Below, one piece after another: positions 27,225-36,730 of a stretch of DNA of 64,000 nucleotides. A program made the position numbers and the translations under genes. The number at the start of each line of letters is the position of its first letter. Within the stretch, counting starts at the first letter, position 1. A model generated the notes under the pieces. That model was not told the origin of the DNA, ran no database searches, and saw only the letters and a list, made by a program, of their open reading frames with translations. The DNA comes from Paraburkholderia sp. PREW-6R (lineage in GTDB: Bacteria; Pseudomonadota; Gammaproteobacteria; Burkholderiales; Burkholderiaceae), in NCBI RefSeq assembly GCF_039621805.1, contig NZ_CP155075.1, positions 682,001 through 746,000 of the forward strand, read 5' to 3'.

Positions 27225-28514
27225 TCAGAGGCCGACTGTTGCGCTCAGATAGTCGAACGCAGTGAGCGCGAAGATCTCACCGAGGGCGCGCAACTCGTCT
27301 ACGTAGACGTATTCGTCGCAAGAGCCCATGTTGTAGGACGTCAAGCCGCAGACCACGGTGGGGATGCCGTGCTGCCGGTAAAGCCGTGCGTCGGAGGCGC
27401 CCACCCGCATATTGACCACCGGTTGTGTGCCGAGCTTCGCAGCGCAATGGCGGCTGAGTGTTCGAATGATCTCGTGATCGGGAGCGGTCCAGCTCGGTTC
27501 GTAGCGTCGCGTGATTTCCAGCGAAACACCCGGATGACGCGCAACGATTTCCTTGACGCGGTCTTCGATCTGCGCGACTGATACGCCGACTGGCAAACGG
27601 ATGTCGGCGGTCGCGGTGGCGTGGTCCGCGATCAGATTGGACAGACGCCCGCCGTTGACCGTACCGAACGTGATGGTGACCTGGCGCAAAACGTCGCTCT
27701 CTCCTGCGCCAGAAATAAGTTCAGATGTTTCGCTCGAACGGGCGATGGCAGCCAGGACTTCGTCCGGCGCGTTCACTGGATAGTCGCGCACCGATTTGAG
27801 TTCCTGGATAGCATCGAGTATTTTCTCGATTGCGCTGTCGCCCTTATGCACATGGGCCGCATGTGCCGACTTGCCGGTCGCATCGAGACGCAGCCAGATC
27901 ATGCCTTTCTCGCCGAAGCGCAGCACGTTGGGCGATCCGGTGTCGGCGCTAATCATTGCGTCGCCGGCTGCGTGCGGCACGTGATTCAACAGGTAGCCAG
28001 TCCCTTCCGTACCCATGCTTTCTTCATCCCCGGCGAAGGTGGCGACGACTTCGCCCGCGAACGACTCGCGCAGAGCGGCGAGCTGACGCAACGCGAACAC
28101 AATGGCGGCGACCCCGCCCTTCATGTCTGACACGCCCAGTCCGTAGAGCTTCCCGTCGCGTTCCTGACCGTCCGGATCGGCCGACCATTGATGGGCGTTC
28201 ACGAGCGGGAAGGTGTCCAGATGGCCGTTGAAAACAAGCCGACGCCCAGGGCGCGCACCACGCACGCGCACCACGAGGTTCATGACATGTGGGAGCGTAC
28301 CGAATCGCTCGACTTCCGCACCGGAGCCTTCGAACATCGCCTCGATAGTGTCGGCGACCGCGTGAGTATTGCCGGGTGGATAGGCGCTGGGAACGGCTAC
28401 GAGGGAGCGTGCAAGATCGATGATCTGATGACTGGATCGCGATGCGGCATCCTCGAGGGTGCTTCGCAAACGGGCAATCTCGGCATCGCCCATGACTAGC
28501 GCATCGGCTACCAT
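27225..28514 (-). CDS. M20-family metallopeptidase/deacylase
   Basis: A two-zinc amidohydrolase of 429 residues from the ArgE/DapE/CPG2 group, acting on N-acyl amino acids or dipeptides. Motifs in order are FNGHLDTFPLV (metal His and catalytic Asp), GLGVSDMKGGVAAI with the bridging Asp, TFAGDEESMGTEGT with the catalytic and metal Glu, and SADTGSPNVL. The dimerisation insert follows, with RLDATGKSAHAAHVHKG. GGAGG precedes the ATG. It is the first gene of a leftward set with an MHS permease and a LysR regulator. The product probably feeds amino-acid catabolism. The exact substrate is not visible. Confidence 0.87.
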   Translation of the reverse strand: MVADALVMGDAEIARLRSTLEDAASRSSHQIIDLARSLVAVPSAYPPGNTHAVADTIEAMFEGSGAEVERFGTLPHVMNLVVRVRGARPGRRLVFNGHLDTFPLVNAHQWSADPDGQERDGKLYGLGVSDMKGGVAAIVFALRQLAALRESFAGEVVATFAGDEESMGTEGTGYLLNHVPHAAGDAMISADTGSPNVLRFGEKGMIWLRLDATGKSAHAAHVHKGDSAIEKILDAIQELKSVRDYPVNAPDEVLAAIARSSETSELISGAGESDVLRQVTITFGTVNGGRLSNLIADHATATADIRLPVGVSVAQIEDRVKEIVARHPGVSLEITRRYEPSWTAPDHEIIRTLSRHCAAKLGTQPVVNMRVGASDARLYRQHGIPTVVCGLTSYNMGSCDEYVYVDELRALGEIFALTAFDYLSATVGL

Positions 28515-29830
28515 TTCTGTCCTCCATTGGATTGGCGCGCTGCGAGCCGGAGAGGAGGCAGCGCTAACGATCCAATAGTCAATAGCCGATTTATTCGCGT
28601 CTAATCAGCCAAAAACATGGGGATATAAGTAAAAGTTAATCGGCGCTGCAGACGCTACCTCCGTCCACGTAACGCGGCTGATTGTTTTAAGCCCAAGGCC
28701 ATTCTGTATGCACAACATGGTGTAGCGGCAGCTAGTCGCTGAGTTGCCGGCATTCACGAGTGGCGCCTCAGCGACCTGGAGGGGTCGCGTGCTGCCGATC
28801 ACCGGCCGGTGACTTTCGGGTCAACTTTGTATTCAGGCAGGTGGCCGGACCTTTTGTCGTTTCGTTAGCTGCACATGAGGACGGTACGTGAATCGGTCAT
28901 GACGGCTGACGGCGGGATCCGTCCAAAGGTTAGCGAACACAACGAGGAGCAAGCCAACGCGTGTCTGTTCGATAACCGGGGTGACGGTGCTCCCCACCAG
29001 ACCCCAATCGGACAACACCGGAAACGCGTCGATTGCGCATACAACCGGCGGTACGACGGCGGGGGACCAGCACCATGCCGTGCCCGGCTGCAGACGATCA
29101 ACAGGGCCTCGACCGCCAACCGAAGACCGTTTACATGTACGTCATCCTATAACTATAGCGAATATGCACACAATTCAAAAACACCTTTCAGCTGTGCGGT
29201 TCGGGTTTACGCGCCTGTTATGACTCACGAGCAAAATGCTAATGTCACCGATGACATACGACGACCTATAACAAACCAGTTATTGTCGCGAAGCTCGCCC
29301 GATTCATAGACGTTCGAGGACATATCATGCCGGCCGTCTCGCCATACCCTTCATCGAAGCACCGAAGACGGCGTTCGCCGCGTTCACGCGCAGCGGCCTG
29401 GCCGCCGACCTTATTCAGGCGCTCGGTGTCTCGCTGCCGGATGCGGCCGCTGCCAGGCGGTGTTCAATGGATGCGTCGCGCGCGGCAACAGCACGCGGGA
29501 CCACTCCGCGAAGATCCACGCACCCGAAGAGATCCACGCACCCGAACAAGCATCCGTCGATGACGCGACCGGCCAGCAAACCATTTAACCCGACACCCGT
29601 CCCGACGCACGGCCGCGCCGCTCCACCTGCTCCTGCAAGCAAAGCCGAAGGAACAGCGTAGCCGCGCGTTGTGCGCCTGCACGCATTTTGAATCGCAGGT
29701 CCATTTCATCCGCCTCTGCGCTCGATGACAAATAATAAGGATCACTGATCTCAGCCCAACTCTTTCGATCGGCCGCGCCGTCTGCGGCATCCACGATTTG
29801 ACAACGCCCACCAGGGGCAAGGAGACACCT
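28515..29830. other. 1.3-kb gap, mostly non-coding; one unassigned open stretch
   Basis: Bases 28515-29300 hold AT-richer DNA with no frame I recognise. From about 29330 to 29660 a rightward frame is open and contains IPFIEAPKTAFAAFTRSG, then LIQALGVSLPDAAAARR, and a basic Pro/His/Thr tail. The tail includes an 18-base direct repeat (29513-29528 and 29531-29546). It has no convincing start or ribosome site and I cannot assign it; it may be the end of a lost gene. The last 170 bases are the leader of the GH28 gene. Confidence 0.35.
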
Positions 29831-32038
29831 GTGGCAACCCACGATAAAAACAGCGGCAAGCTGGCGTCATCGACAACCCGCAACCACGACCAGCCGAATT
29901 CGCCCAGACGCAGAAGCTTCATGATGCTGGCCGGCGCCTCAGCGGGTGCCACGCTGCTCAGCACCTTGCCCGGTTGCGGCGGCAGCGGCGACTCGCTGAG
30001 CACGTCGACGCCCGCCACGCCCACCACGCCCACCACGCCGAGCACTCCGGTCGACCCGATCTGGGGCCCCACCGGCCAGGCGACGGCGATCATCAACAAA
30101 CTGTCCACCATCACGACGTCGATGTTCCCGGCGATTGACTTTCAGGTGACGAGCTACGGCGCGAAAGCGCTCTTGTCGTCCGCGTTGATCCAGGCGAGCG
30201 CATGGCCGGGCGGCACGATCCCGTGGGTGACGGGCACGCAGGCAGCGGCCTCGCCGCAAAGCCCGGGCTCGACAGTGATGGTGCCGTACGACGTCACGGA
30301 CACCGCCTACGATTCATGCGCCGCATTCAACGCCGCCATCCAGGCTGCGCACGCGGCGGGCGGCGGCCGCGTCGTGGTGCCGGCCGGCAACTGGTATTGC
30401 GGCGGCCCGATCGTGCTGCTGAGCAACGTCAACTTCCATCTGACCTCGGGCTGCACGATCTACTTCAGCCCGAACCCCGTCGACTACGCAAAGAGCGGCC
30501 CGTATCCGACGACCAACGGCAATCTGTACTGGTCGCGCTGGCAGGCGAACGACTGCCTGAACTTCGGCGCGCCGATCTATGCCTACCAGCAAACCAACAT
30601 CGCATTGACCGCCGACGACAACACCTGCGTGCTCAACGGCCAGGCAATGACGCCGATGCAATTGAGCACCAAAGCGCCGACCTCCTGCTGGTGGACCTTC
30701 AAGGGCACGAGCGGCGAATATGGTTATCTGAAGCCCGCATCGGGCGGCGCGCCGGTTTCGCAGGCGGACGCGAACACGGGCACGACCGCGTACTCGGCCA
30801 ATTCCGCGTCGTACGCGGGCAATACGGCGTTGACCAGCCTGCCCGCCGGGCAGGTCACGAATCCGCAGGCGAACGTGTCGTTCAAAAATCAGGACGGCAC
30901 CACGACGACGTTGATGACGCTGCTCACGGCGTCTGGCTGGAATCAGGATCAGAACTATTTGCCGGCGCTGTCTGAACTGGGCGTACCGGTGCTCGACCGC
31001 GTGTTTGGCCTCGGTCACTTCCTGCGTCCGTGCATGGTCGAGTTCATCGGTTGCACGAATGTGTTGCTGCAGAACTACCACACACAGAACACGCCGTTCT
31101 GGCAGCATCATCCGACCGACTGCACGAACGTGGTGATCGACGGCGTGTTCGCGGACAGCATCGGCCCGAATAACGACGGCTTCGACCCGGATGCGTGCAA
31201 TTACGTGCTGGTGCAGAACGTCCAGTTCAACACCGGCGACGACTGCATCGCGATCAAGTCCGGCAAGTGCCTCGACACGCAGTACGGTCCGATGCAGAAC
31301 ATCGTGATCCAGAACTGCACGATGCAAAGCGGCCACGGCGGCCTGACGATCGGTAGCGAAATGAGCGCGGGCGTCGAGAACGTCTACGCGCGCAAGCTGA
31401 CGATGCAGAACGCGAACTGGGCGACCAATCCGCTGAACATCGCGCTGCGGTTCAAGACCAACATGAATCGCGGCGGCTTCATCAACAACGTGTGGATCAA
31501 CGGCGTCACGTTGCCGAACGGTGTGAATCTGACCGGCAAGTACGGCGGCGGCGCGTTGGGCGCGGGTTATCCGGGCTCAGTGGCGGGCACGGGCACGGTG
31601 GGTCTTGCCGCGAACCCGTCGACCGGCCAGGGTGGCCTGATTACGTTCGACTGCGATTACAGCCCGTCGGGTGACGCGGTGCGCTGGAACCCCGCAACGA
31701 TCAACAACGTCAATATTTCGAACGTGCACGCGACCAACACGTCCGGCGCGGTGAGCTATCCGTTGACGTCGGGCTTCACGGCAACGTCAGGCTCGTGCTT
31801 CCAGGCGATCGTCGCGCAAGGCTCGGTCGCCGCGGATTACAACGGTCCGCTTCCGGTGCCTACCGTGTCGCCGATCACCGGTGTCACGATCTCCGACTGC
31901 AACCTCGGCACGCCGATCGCGGCAGGACCGGCGTCGGCGACAGTGCCGGGACCGGTGTTCGTGAACAACGTGAAGTCGATCACGCTCAGCAATGTGGTGA
32001 TCGCGGGTGTGACGTATAACGGCGCGTTGACCGGGTAA
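29831..32038 (+). CDS. Glycoside hydrolase family 28 (polygalacturonase-like) Tat lipoprotein
   Basis: A right-handed beta-helix hydrolase of 735 residues. The start is GTG 29831, preceded by AAGGAGA. Residues 26-31 (RRRSFM) form a twin-arginine signal and LPGC (46-49) a lipobox, so it is exported folded and lipid-anchored. A Thr/Pro repeat tether follows. The GH28 catalytic set is present: NNDGFDPDA with Asp449, TGDDCIAIKSG with Asp470-Asp471, SGHGGLTIGSE with His502, and RFK (Arg540, Lys542). Family members cleave polygalacturonan or related glycans. The protein is longer than classical polygalacturonases. No uptake genes are adjacent; the next gene is an efflux operon. Confidence 0.86.
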   Translation: MATHDKNSGKLASSTTRNHDQPNSPRRRSFMMLAGASAGATLLSTLPGCGGSGDSLSTSTPATPTTPTTPSTPVDPIWGPTGQATAIINKLSTITTSMFPAIDFQVTSYGAKALLSSALIQASAWPGGTIPWVTGTQAAASPQSPGSTVMVPYDVTDTAYDSCAAFNAAIQAAHAAGGGRVVVPAGNWYCGGPIVLLSNVNFHLTSGCTIYFSPNPVDYAKSGPYPTTNGNLYWSRWQANDCLNFGAPIYAYQQTNIALTADDNTCVLNGQAMTPMQLSTKAPTSCWWTFKGTSGEYGYLKPASGGAPVSQADANTGTTAYSANSASYAGNTALTSLPAGQVTNPQANVSFKNQDGTTTTLMTLLTASGWNQDQNYLPALSELGVPVLDRVFGLGHFLRPCMVEFIGCTNVLLQNYHTQNTPFWQHHPTDCTNVVIDGVFADSIGPNNDGFDPDACNYVLVQNVQFNTGDDCIAIKSGKCLDTQYGPMQNIVIQNCTMQSGHGGLTIGSEMSAGVENVYARKLTMQNANWATNPLNIALRFKTNMNRGGFINNVWINGVTLPNGVNLTGKYGGGALGAGYPGSVAGTGTVGLAANPSTGQGGLITFDCDYSPSGDAVRWNPATINNVNISNVHATNTSGAVSYPLTSGFTATSGSCFQAIVAQGSVAADYNGPLPVPTVSPITGVTISDCNLGTPIAAGPASATVPGPVFVNNVKSITLSNVVIAGVTYNGALTG
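30008..30034 (+). repeat. 9-bp tandem repeat encoding Thr-Pro tether
   Basis: Three consecutive 9-base units of the form ACGCCCRCC encode the TPATPTTPT part of the linker behind the lipobox of the GH28 protein. Such repeats can change length by slippage without shifting the frame. Confidence 0.7.
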
Positions 32039-32308
32039 TGACTTGAAAGACTAAAGCGCGAGCGGTCTTCGGTCAGTGGTTAGCCGGGGACGCCACGCCG
32101 ACCGTAACAAATCGAAACAGCCATCCATCGGAGATTGCGAAAATTAGCTCCACAGTCGGCTAGACTTTGCTACTAATGTTTGAGATCCTGACGCCGGCAT
32201 TGGTGGTGTTCTCTCCTGCGGAGTTCGTATGGCGCTCTTCGACAGCAATTGGCCGAGCCGTCCGTGGACGGCGTTCGTCCCGTGCAACGGCTCATGCGAA
32301 GGAGCGCT

Positions 32309-33589
32309 ATGAGCGAGGCGCCGGCCATCCCGACGAAGCGGCCCCGACGAGGCCGCATCCTGATTCTCCTTGTGGCGCTGGTGCTCATCGCGCTGGTGGT
32401 CTTCCATCTGCTGCACGCGAGGGCGCCCAAGCCCGTGGTGGCGCCGCAGGTCGTGACCGTCGCCCGCGTCACTACCGGGCCCATGCCGGAAACGCTCAAC
32501 GAACTGGGCACCGTCACCCCTGTCGCCACTGTAACCGTGCTGCCGCAGCTGAGCGGCTACCTGACCGCCGTCGGCTACCGTGAAGGCCAGGAAGTCCAGA
32601 AAGGGCAATTTCTCGCGCAGATCGACCCGCGTCAGTATGAAATCAGCAAGCGTCAGGCGGAAGCCCAACTTGCCAAGGACAACGCAGCGCTAGCGCAAGC
32701 CCGCGCCGACCTCGCGCGTTACAGCCAACTGAACGAGCGCAAGTCGATCGCCCAGCAGACCTACGCAGACCAGCAGTTTCTCGTCCAGCAGGACGAAGCG
32801 GCGGTCAAGGCCGACGAAGCCAGCATCGCGCAATACGTCCTCGACCTGACCTATTGCCGTATCACGGCGCCGGTGTCAGGCAAGGTCGGGCTGCGCCTCG
32901 TCGACCCGGGCAACTATGTGACCGCATCGAGCCAGCCGGGCATTGCGGTCATTACGACAATGAAGCCGACCACCGTCGAATTCACCGTGCCGCAAACCGC
33001 GCTCGACAAGGTGCTGCAACGCACCACTGCCGGCGCGCAACTGCCGGTCACGGTGTTCAGCAGCGACAATGCACACCAGCTCGCCACCGGCACGCTGTAC
33101 GCGATCAACAACCAGATGGCGACGGCTACCGGCACGGTCACGCTGCGCGCGGCCTTCGCCAATGACGACGAGCGGCTCTTTCCCAACGAATTCGTCAACG
33201 TCCGCCTGCTGGTGGACACCTTGCAGAACGCGTTGCTGGTGCCTACCTCCGCCGTGCAAAGCGGCGCGCCCGGCGACTATGTGTTTCTGGTCAACCCCGA
33301 CAATACGGTGTCCGTCCGCAAGGTCGCGCTAGGACCCAGCGACGGCCAGCATACGGTGATCACGGCGGGGCTCGCCGCAGGCAATACCGTCGTGACGGAC
33401 GGCCTGGATCGCCTGAGCGACGGCGTGAAGATCAAGCCGTCCGCCGCGCGCGCGGCCACAGGCGCCACAGGTGCCTCAGGTGCCTCAGGTAGCTCAGGTG
33501 CCTCAGGTGCCGCCGGCGCGGCAGATGCGCGTGCAGCAAGCCATTCGCGACCGGCCTCGGCGCCCGCTTCCGCGTCCGCCGCCTCGTAG
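32309..33589 (+). CDS. mdtA: RND efflux periplasmic adaptor (MdtA-type)
   Basis: A membrane-fusion protein of 426 residues that links inner-membrane RND permeases to the outer-membrane channel. A basic N-terminus and one membrane anchor (about residues 15-36, ILILLVALVLIALVV) are followed by a lipoyl half-motif VTVLPQLSGYLTAVGYREG. Then come QEVQKGQFLAQIDPRQYE, a coiled-coil hairpin (about 115-185), the second lipoyl half YCRITAPVSGKVGLRLVDPG and beta-barrel domains. The C-terminal 45 residues are an Ala/Ser/Gly/Thr-rich repeat tail. ATG 32309 has GAAGGAG upstream. It opens the four-gene efflux operon. Confidence 0.9.
   Translation: MSEAPAIPTKRPRRGRILILLVALVLIALVVFHLLHARAPKPVVAPQVVTVARVTTGPMPETLNELGTVTPVATVTVLPQLSGYLTAVGYREGQEVQKGQFLAQIDPRQYEISKRQAEAQLAKDNAALAQARADLARYSQLNERKSIAQQTYADQQFLVQQDEAAVKADEASIAQYVLDLTYCRITAPVSGKVGLRLVDPGNYVTASSQPGIAVITTMKPTTVEFTVPQTALDKVLQRTTAGAQLPVTVFSSDNAHQLATGTLYAINNQMATATGTVTLRAAFANDDERLFPNEFVNVRLLVDTLQNALLVPTSAVQSGAPGDYVFLVNPDNTVSVRKVALGPSDGQHTVITAGLAAGNTVVTDGLDRLSDGVKIKPSAARAATGATGASGASGSSGASGAAGAADARAASHSRPASAPASASAAS
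33455..33508 (+). repeat. Six 9-bp units in the mdtA-type 3' end
   Basis: Six consecutive units related to GCCTCAGGT encode an Ala-Thr/Ser-Gly repeat near the C-terminus of the adaptor protein. Three units are identical, which suggests recent slippage. The unit is a multiple of three, so length changes keep the frame. Confidence 0.8.
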
Positions 33590-33604
33590 CCCGCGCGCGC
33601 GCCG

Positions 33605-36600
33605 ATGAACTTCTCCCGTCTGTTCATCCTGAGACCCGTGGCGACCTCGCTGTTGATGGTCGCGCTCGTGCTCGTCGGCCTGGTGGCGGTGCGCTTTCTG
33701 CCGGTGTCGTCGCTGCCCGATGTCGACTATCCGACCATCCAGGTCCAGACCTTCTACCCCGGCGCGAGTCCCAACGTCATGGCGACCACCGTGACCGCGC
33801 CGCTCGAAGTCCAGCTCGGCGAGATTCCCGGCTTGCAGCAGATGGTCTCGTACAGTTCAGAAGGCGCGTCGGTCATCACGCTGCAATTCGATCTCTCGCT
33901 CAATCTCGACATTGCCGAGCAGAACGTGCAGCAGGCCATCAACGCAGCGAACAGCTTTCTGCCGACCGGCCTGCCCGCGCCGCCGACTTACGCGAAGGTC
34001 AACCCGGCCGACCAGCCGATCCTCACGCTCGCGATCACGTCGAAGTCCATGTCGCTGACGCAGTTGCAGGACACCGCCAACAACCGGCTTGCCACGAAAA
34101 TCTCGGAAGTCCCGGGCGTGGGTCTCGTCACGACCGCCGGCGGCAATGTGCCGGCGGTTCGCGTCGAAGCGGACCCGCAAAAGCTCGCCGCTTACGGCCT
34201 CAATCTTGACGATCTGCGCACCCTGCTCTCGAACGTCAACGTCAGTCAGCCAAAAGGTAATTTCGACGGTCCTGATCTCGATTACACGATCAACGCAAAC
34301 GACCAGATCGTCGATCCGCAAGACTATCTGGCCACGGTAATCGCCTATCAGAACGGCGCGCCGGTCTATCTGCGCGACGTGGCGCGCGTCAGCCAGGCGG
34401 CGCAGGATGTCGAGCGCGGCGCGTGGTACAACGGCACGCCGGCCATCGTGCTGAACGTGCAGCGTCAGCCGGGCGCCAACGTGATCGCCACCGTCAACCA
34501 GATCATGAAACAACTGCCGGCGCTCGAATCGACGTTGCCGGCCGGCCTGCAGGTCACGGTGGTTGCAAACACCACCGGCGTGATCCGCTCGTCGGTATCG
34601 GACGCCGCATTTGAACTCGTGCTCGCCGTCGTGCTGGTCGTGCTGGTGATTTTCGTGTTCCTGCGCAACGTGCCCGCCACGATCATTCCGAGCATCTCGG
34701 TGCCGGTCTCGCTGATCGGCACGCTCGCCGTGATGTACCAGCTCAACTATTCGATCGACAACCTTTCGCTGATGGCGCTGATCATCGCGACGGGTTTCGT
34801 TGTGGACGATTCGATCGTGATGATCGAGAACATCGTGCGTTATCTGGAGGAAGGCAAGACGCCGCTCGAAGCCGCGCTCCAAGGCGCCGGCCAGATCGGC
34901 TTCACGATTCTCTCACTGACGGTCTCGCTGATCGCGGTGCTGATTCCGCTGTTATTTATGGGCGGCGTGATTGGACGCCTGTTCAGCGAATTCGCGATCA
35001 CGCTCGCGGTCACGATCGTAATCTCGGCGGTCGTCTCACTGACCGTCGTGCCGATGCTGTGCGCACGCCTGTTGCGGGCGCAGGCGCAACGCCATCCGAG
35101 CCGCTTCGAGCGCATCAGCGAAGGCCTGTTCGACAGGACGCTTTCCGCGTATGAGCGCGGCTTGCGCTGGGTGCTCGATCACCAGACGCTGACGCTGGTG
35201 GTCGCGGTCATCACCGTTGCACTTACCGCGATCCTGTACGTCGTGATTCCCAAGGGTCTCTTTCCGGTGCAGGACGTGGGAGTGATTCAGGGCATCAGCG
35301 TGGCCGACAATTCGGTGTCGTACGCATCCATGGTCCGGCGCCAAACCGCACTCGCCGAAGCGATCCTCAAAGACCCCGACGTGGTGTCGCTCACGTCTTA
35401 TGTCGGCATCGACGGCACCAATCCGACGCTAAACAACGGCCGCTTCCTGATCAATCTGCGCCCACGCGACGACCGCTCGGTCACCGCCGAGGAAATCGGC
35501 CGCCGGCTTCAGCAGGAAGTCGCGAACGTGCCGGGCATCCGCCTCTATCTGCAACCCGAGCAGGACCTGACGCTCGACACCTCGATTTCGCGCAACCAGT
35601 ACAACTTCGTGCTGCGCGGGCCGAACCAGCAAGCCTTCAACGAGTACGTGCCCGCGTTGATCGCGCGCATGAAGGCGATTCCCGCGATCACGGACGTCAC
35701 GAGCGATCTGAACACCAACGGCCTGAGCGTGAACGTCGAAGTGAACCGGCAGCTGGCGGCGCGCTACGGCATAACGGCGGCCACGATCGACAACGCGCTA
35801 TACGATGCGCTCGGTCAGCGCATTGTCTCCACCATCTTCCAGCAGTCCGATCAGTACCGCGTGATTCTGGTGGCGAAGCCGGAGACGATACCCACCGTGC
35901 AGTCGCTCGGTAATCTCTATTTGCCGAGCCAGACCAGCAGCACCGGCCAGGTGCCGCTCTCGGGCATCGCGAAGATCAGCATCACGCAGTCGCCGCTGTT
36001 GATCAGCCACCTCGCGCAGTTCCCGGCGGTCACGATCTCGTTTAACCTCGCGCAAGGCGCGTCGCTCAGCGCGGCCGTATCGCAGATTCGCGACGCCGAA
36101 CGCGCCGTGAATCTGCCGCCGTCGATCACGTCGTCGTTCCAAGGCGCGGCTCAGGCGTTCGAGGATTCGCTTTCCAGCGAGGTCTATCTGTTGATCGCCG
36201 CGCTGGTCGCGGTGTACATCGTGCTCGGCGTACTGTACGAAAGCTATATTCACCCGGTCACGATTCTGTCGACGCTACCCTCGGCCGGCATCGGCGCGCT
36301 GCTGGCGTTGATGATCGCCGGCAGCGATCTCGACGTGATCGGCATTATCGGTATCGTGCTGCTGATCGGCATCGTGAAAAAAAACGCGATCATGATGGTG
36401 GACTTCGCGCTCGAAGCGGAGCGCGAGCACGGCAAGCCGCCGCGCGAAGCGATCTTCGAGGCATCGCTGCTGCGCTTCAGGCCAATCCTGATGACCACCC
36501 TCGCGGCCATGCTGGGCGCGCTGCCCATGCTGCTCGGCACCGGCACCGGCTCCGAATTGCGCCGGCCGCTGGGGCTCGCGATCATCGGCGGCCTCATGGT

Positions 36601-36730
36601 GAGCCAGGTGCTGACGCTCTTCACCACGCCGGTCATCTATCTGTTCTTCGACCGGCTGGCGCAGCGGGTCAACGCGCGCCGCCGCATTCCGAATGAGGGC
36701 GCCGCCGCGCCGCCGGAGAACGCGCCGTGA
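33605..36730 (+). CDS. mdtB: RND multidrug efflux permease (MdtB-type)
   Basis: A 12-helix proton-driven permease of 1041 residues. It starts FSRLFILRPVATSLLMVALV, then SSLPDVDYPTIQVQTFYPGA. Helix 4 contains TGFVVDDSIVMIENIVRYLE with the paired Asp proton-relay residues. LLIGIVKKNAIMMVDFALEAE is the corresponding segment of the second half. Two large periplasmic loops (about 45-335 and 560-865) form the porter and docking domains. It is 15 bases after the adaptor gene, and its TGA overlaps the GTG of the next permease. MdtB and MdtC form mixed trimers in characterised systems, which fits the paired genes. Confidence 0.92.
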   Translation: MNFSRLFILRPVATSLLMVALVLVGLVAVRFLPVSSLPDVDYPTIQVQTFYPGASPNVMATTVTAPLEVQLGEIPGLQQMVSYSSEGASVITLQFDLSLNLDIAEQNVQQAINAANSFLPTGLPAPPTYAKVNPADQPILTLAITSKSMSLTQLQDTANNRLATKISEVPGVGLVTTAGGNVPAVRVEADPQKLAAYGLNLDDLRTLLSNVNVSQPKGNFDGPDLDYTINANDQIVDPQDYLATVIAYQNGAPVYLRDVARVSQAAQDVERGAWYNGTPAIVLNVQRQPGANVIATVNQIMKQLPALESTLPAGLQVTVVANTTGVIRSSVSDAAFELVLAVVLVVLVIFVFLRNVPATIIPSISVPVSLIGTLAVMYQLNYSIDNLSLMALIIATGFVVDDSIVMIENIVRYLEEGKTPLEAALQGAGQIGFTILSLTVSLIAVLIPLLFMGGVIGRLFSEFAITLAVTIVISAVVSLTVVPMLCARLLRAQAQRHPSRFERISEGLFDRTLSAYERGLRWVLDHQTLTLVVAVITVALTAILYVVIPKGLFPVQDVGVIQGISVADNSVSYASMVRRQTALAEAILKDPDVVSLTSYVGIDGTNPTLNNGRFLINLRPRDDRSVTAEEIGRRLQQEVANVPGIRLYLQPEQDLTLDTSISRNQYNFVLRGPNQQAFNEYVPALIARMKAIPAITDVTSDLNTNGLSVNVEVNRQLAARYGITAATIDNALYDALGQRIVSTIFQQSDQYRVILVAKPETIPTVQSLGNLYLPSQTSSTGQVPLSGIAKISITQSPLLISHLAQFPAVTISFNLAQGASLSAAVSQIRDAERAVNLPPSITSSFQGAAQAFEDSLSSEVYLLIAALVAVYIVLGVLYESYIHPVTILSTLPSAGIGALLALMIAGSDLDVIGIIGIVLLIGIVKKNAIMMVDFALEAEREHGKPPREAIFEASLLRFRPILMTTLAAMLGALPMLLGTGTGSELRRPLGLAIIGGLMVSQVLTLFTTPVIYLFFDRLAQRVNARRRIPNEGAAAPPENAP

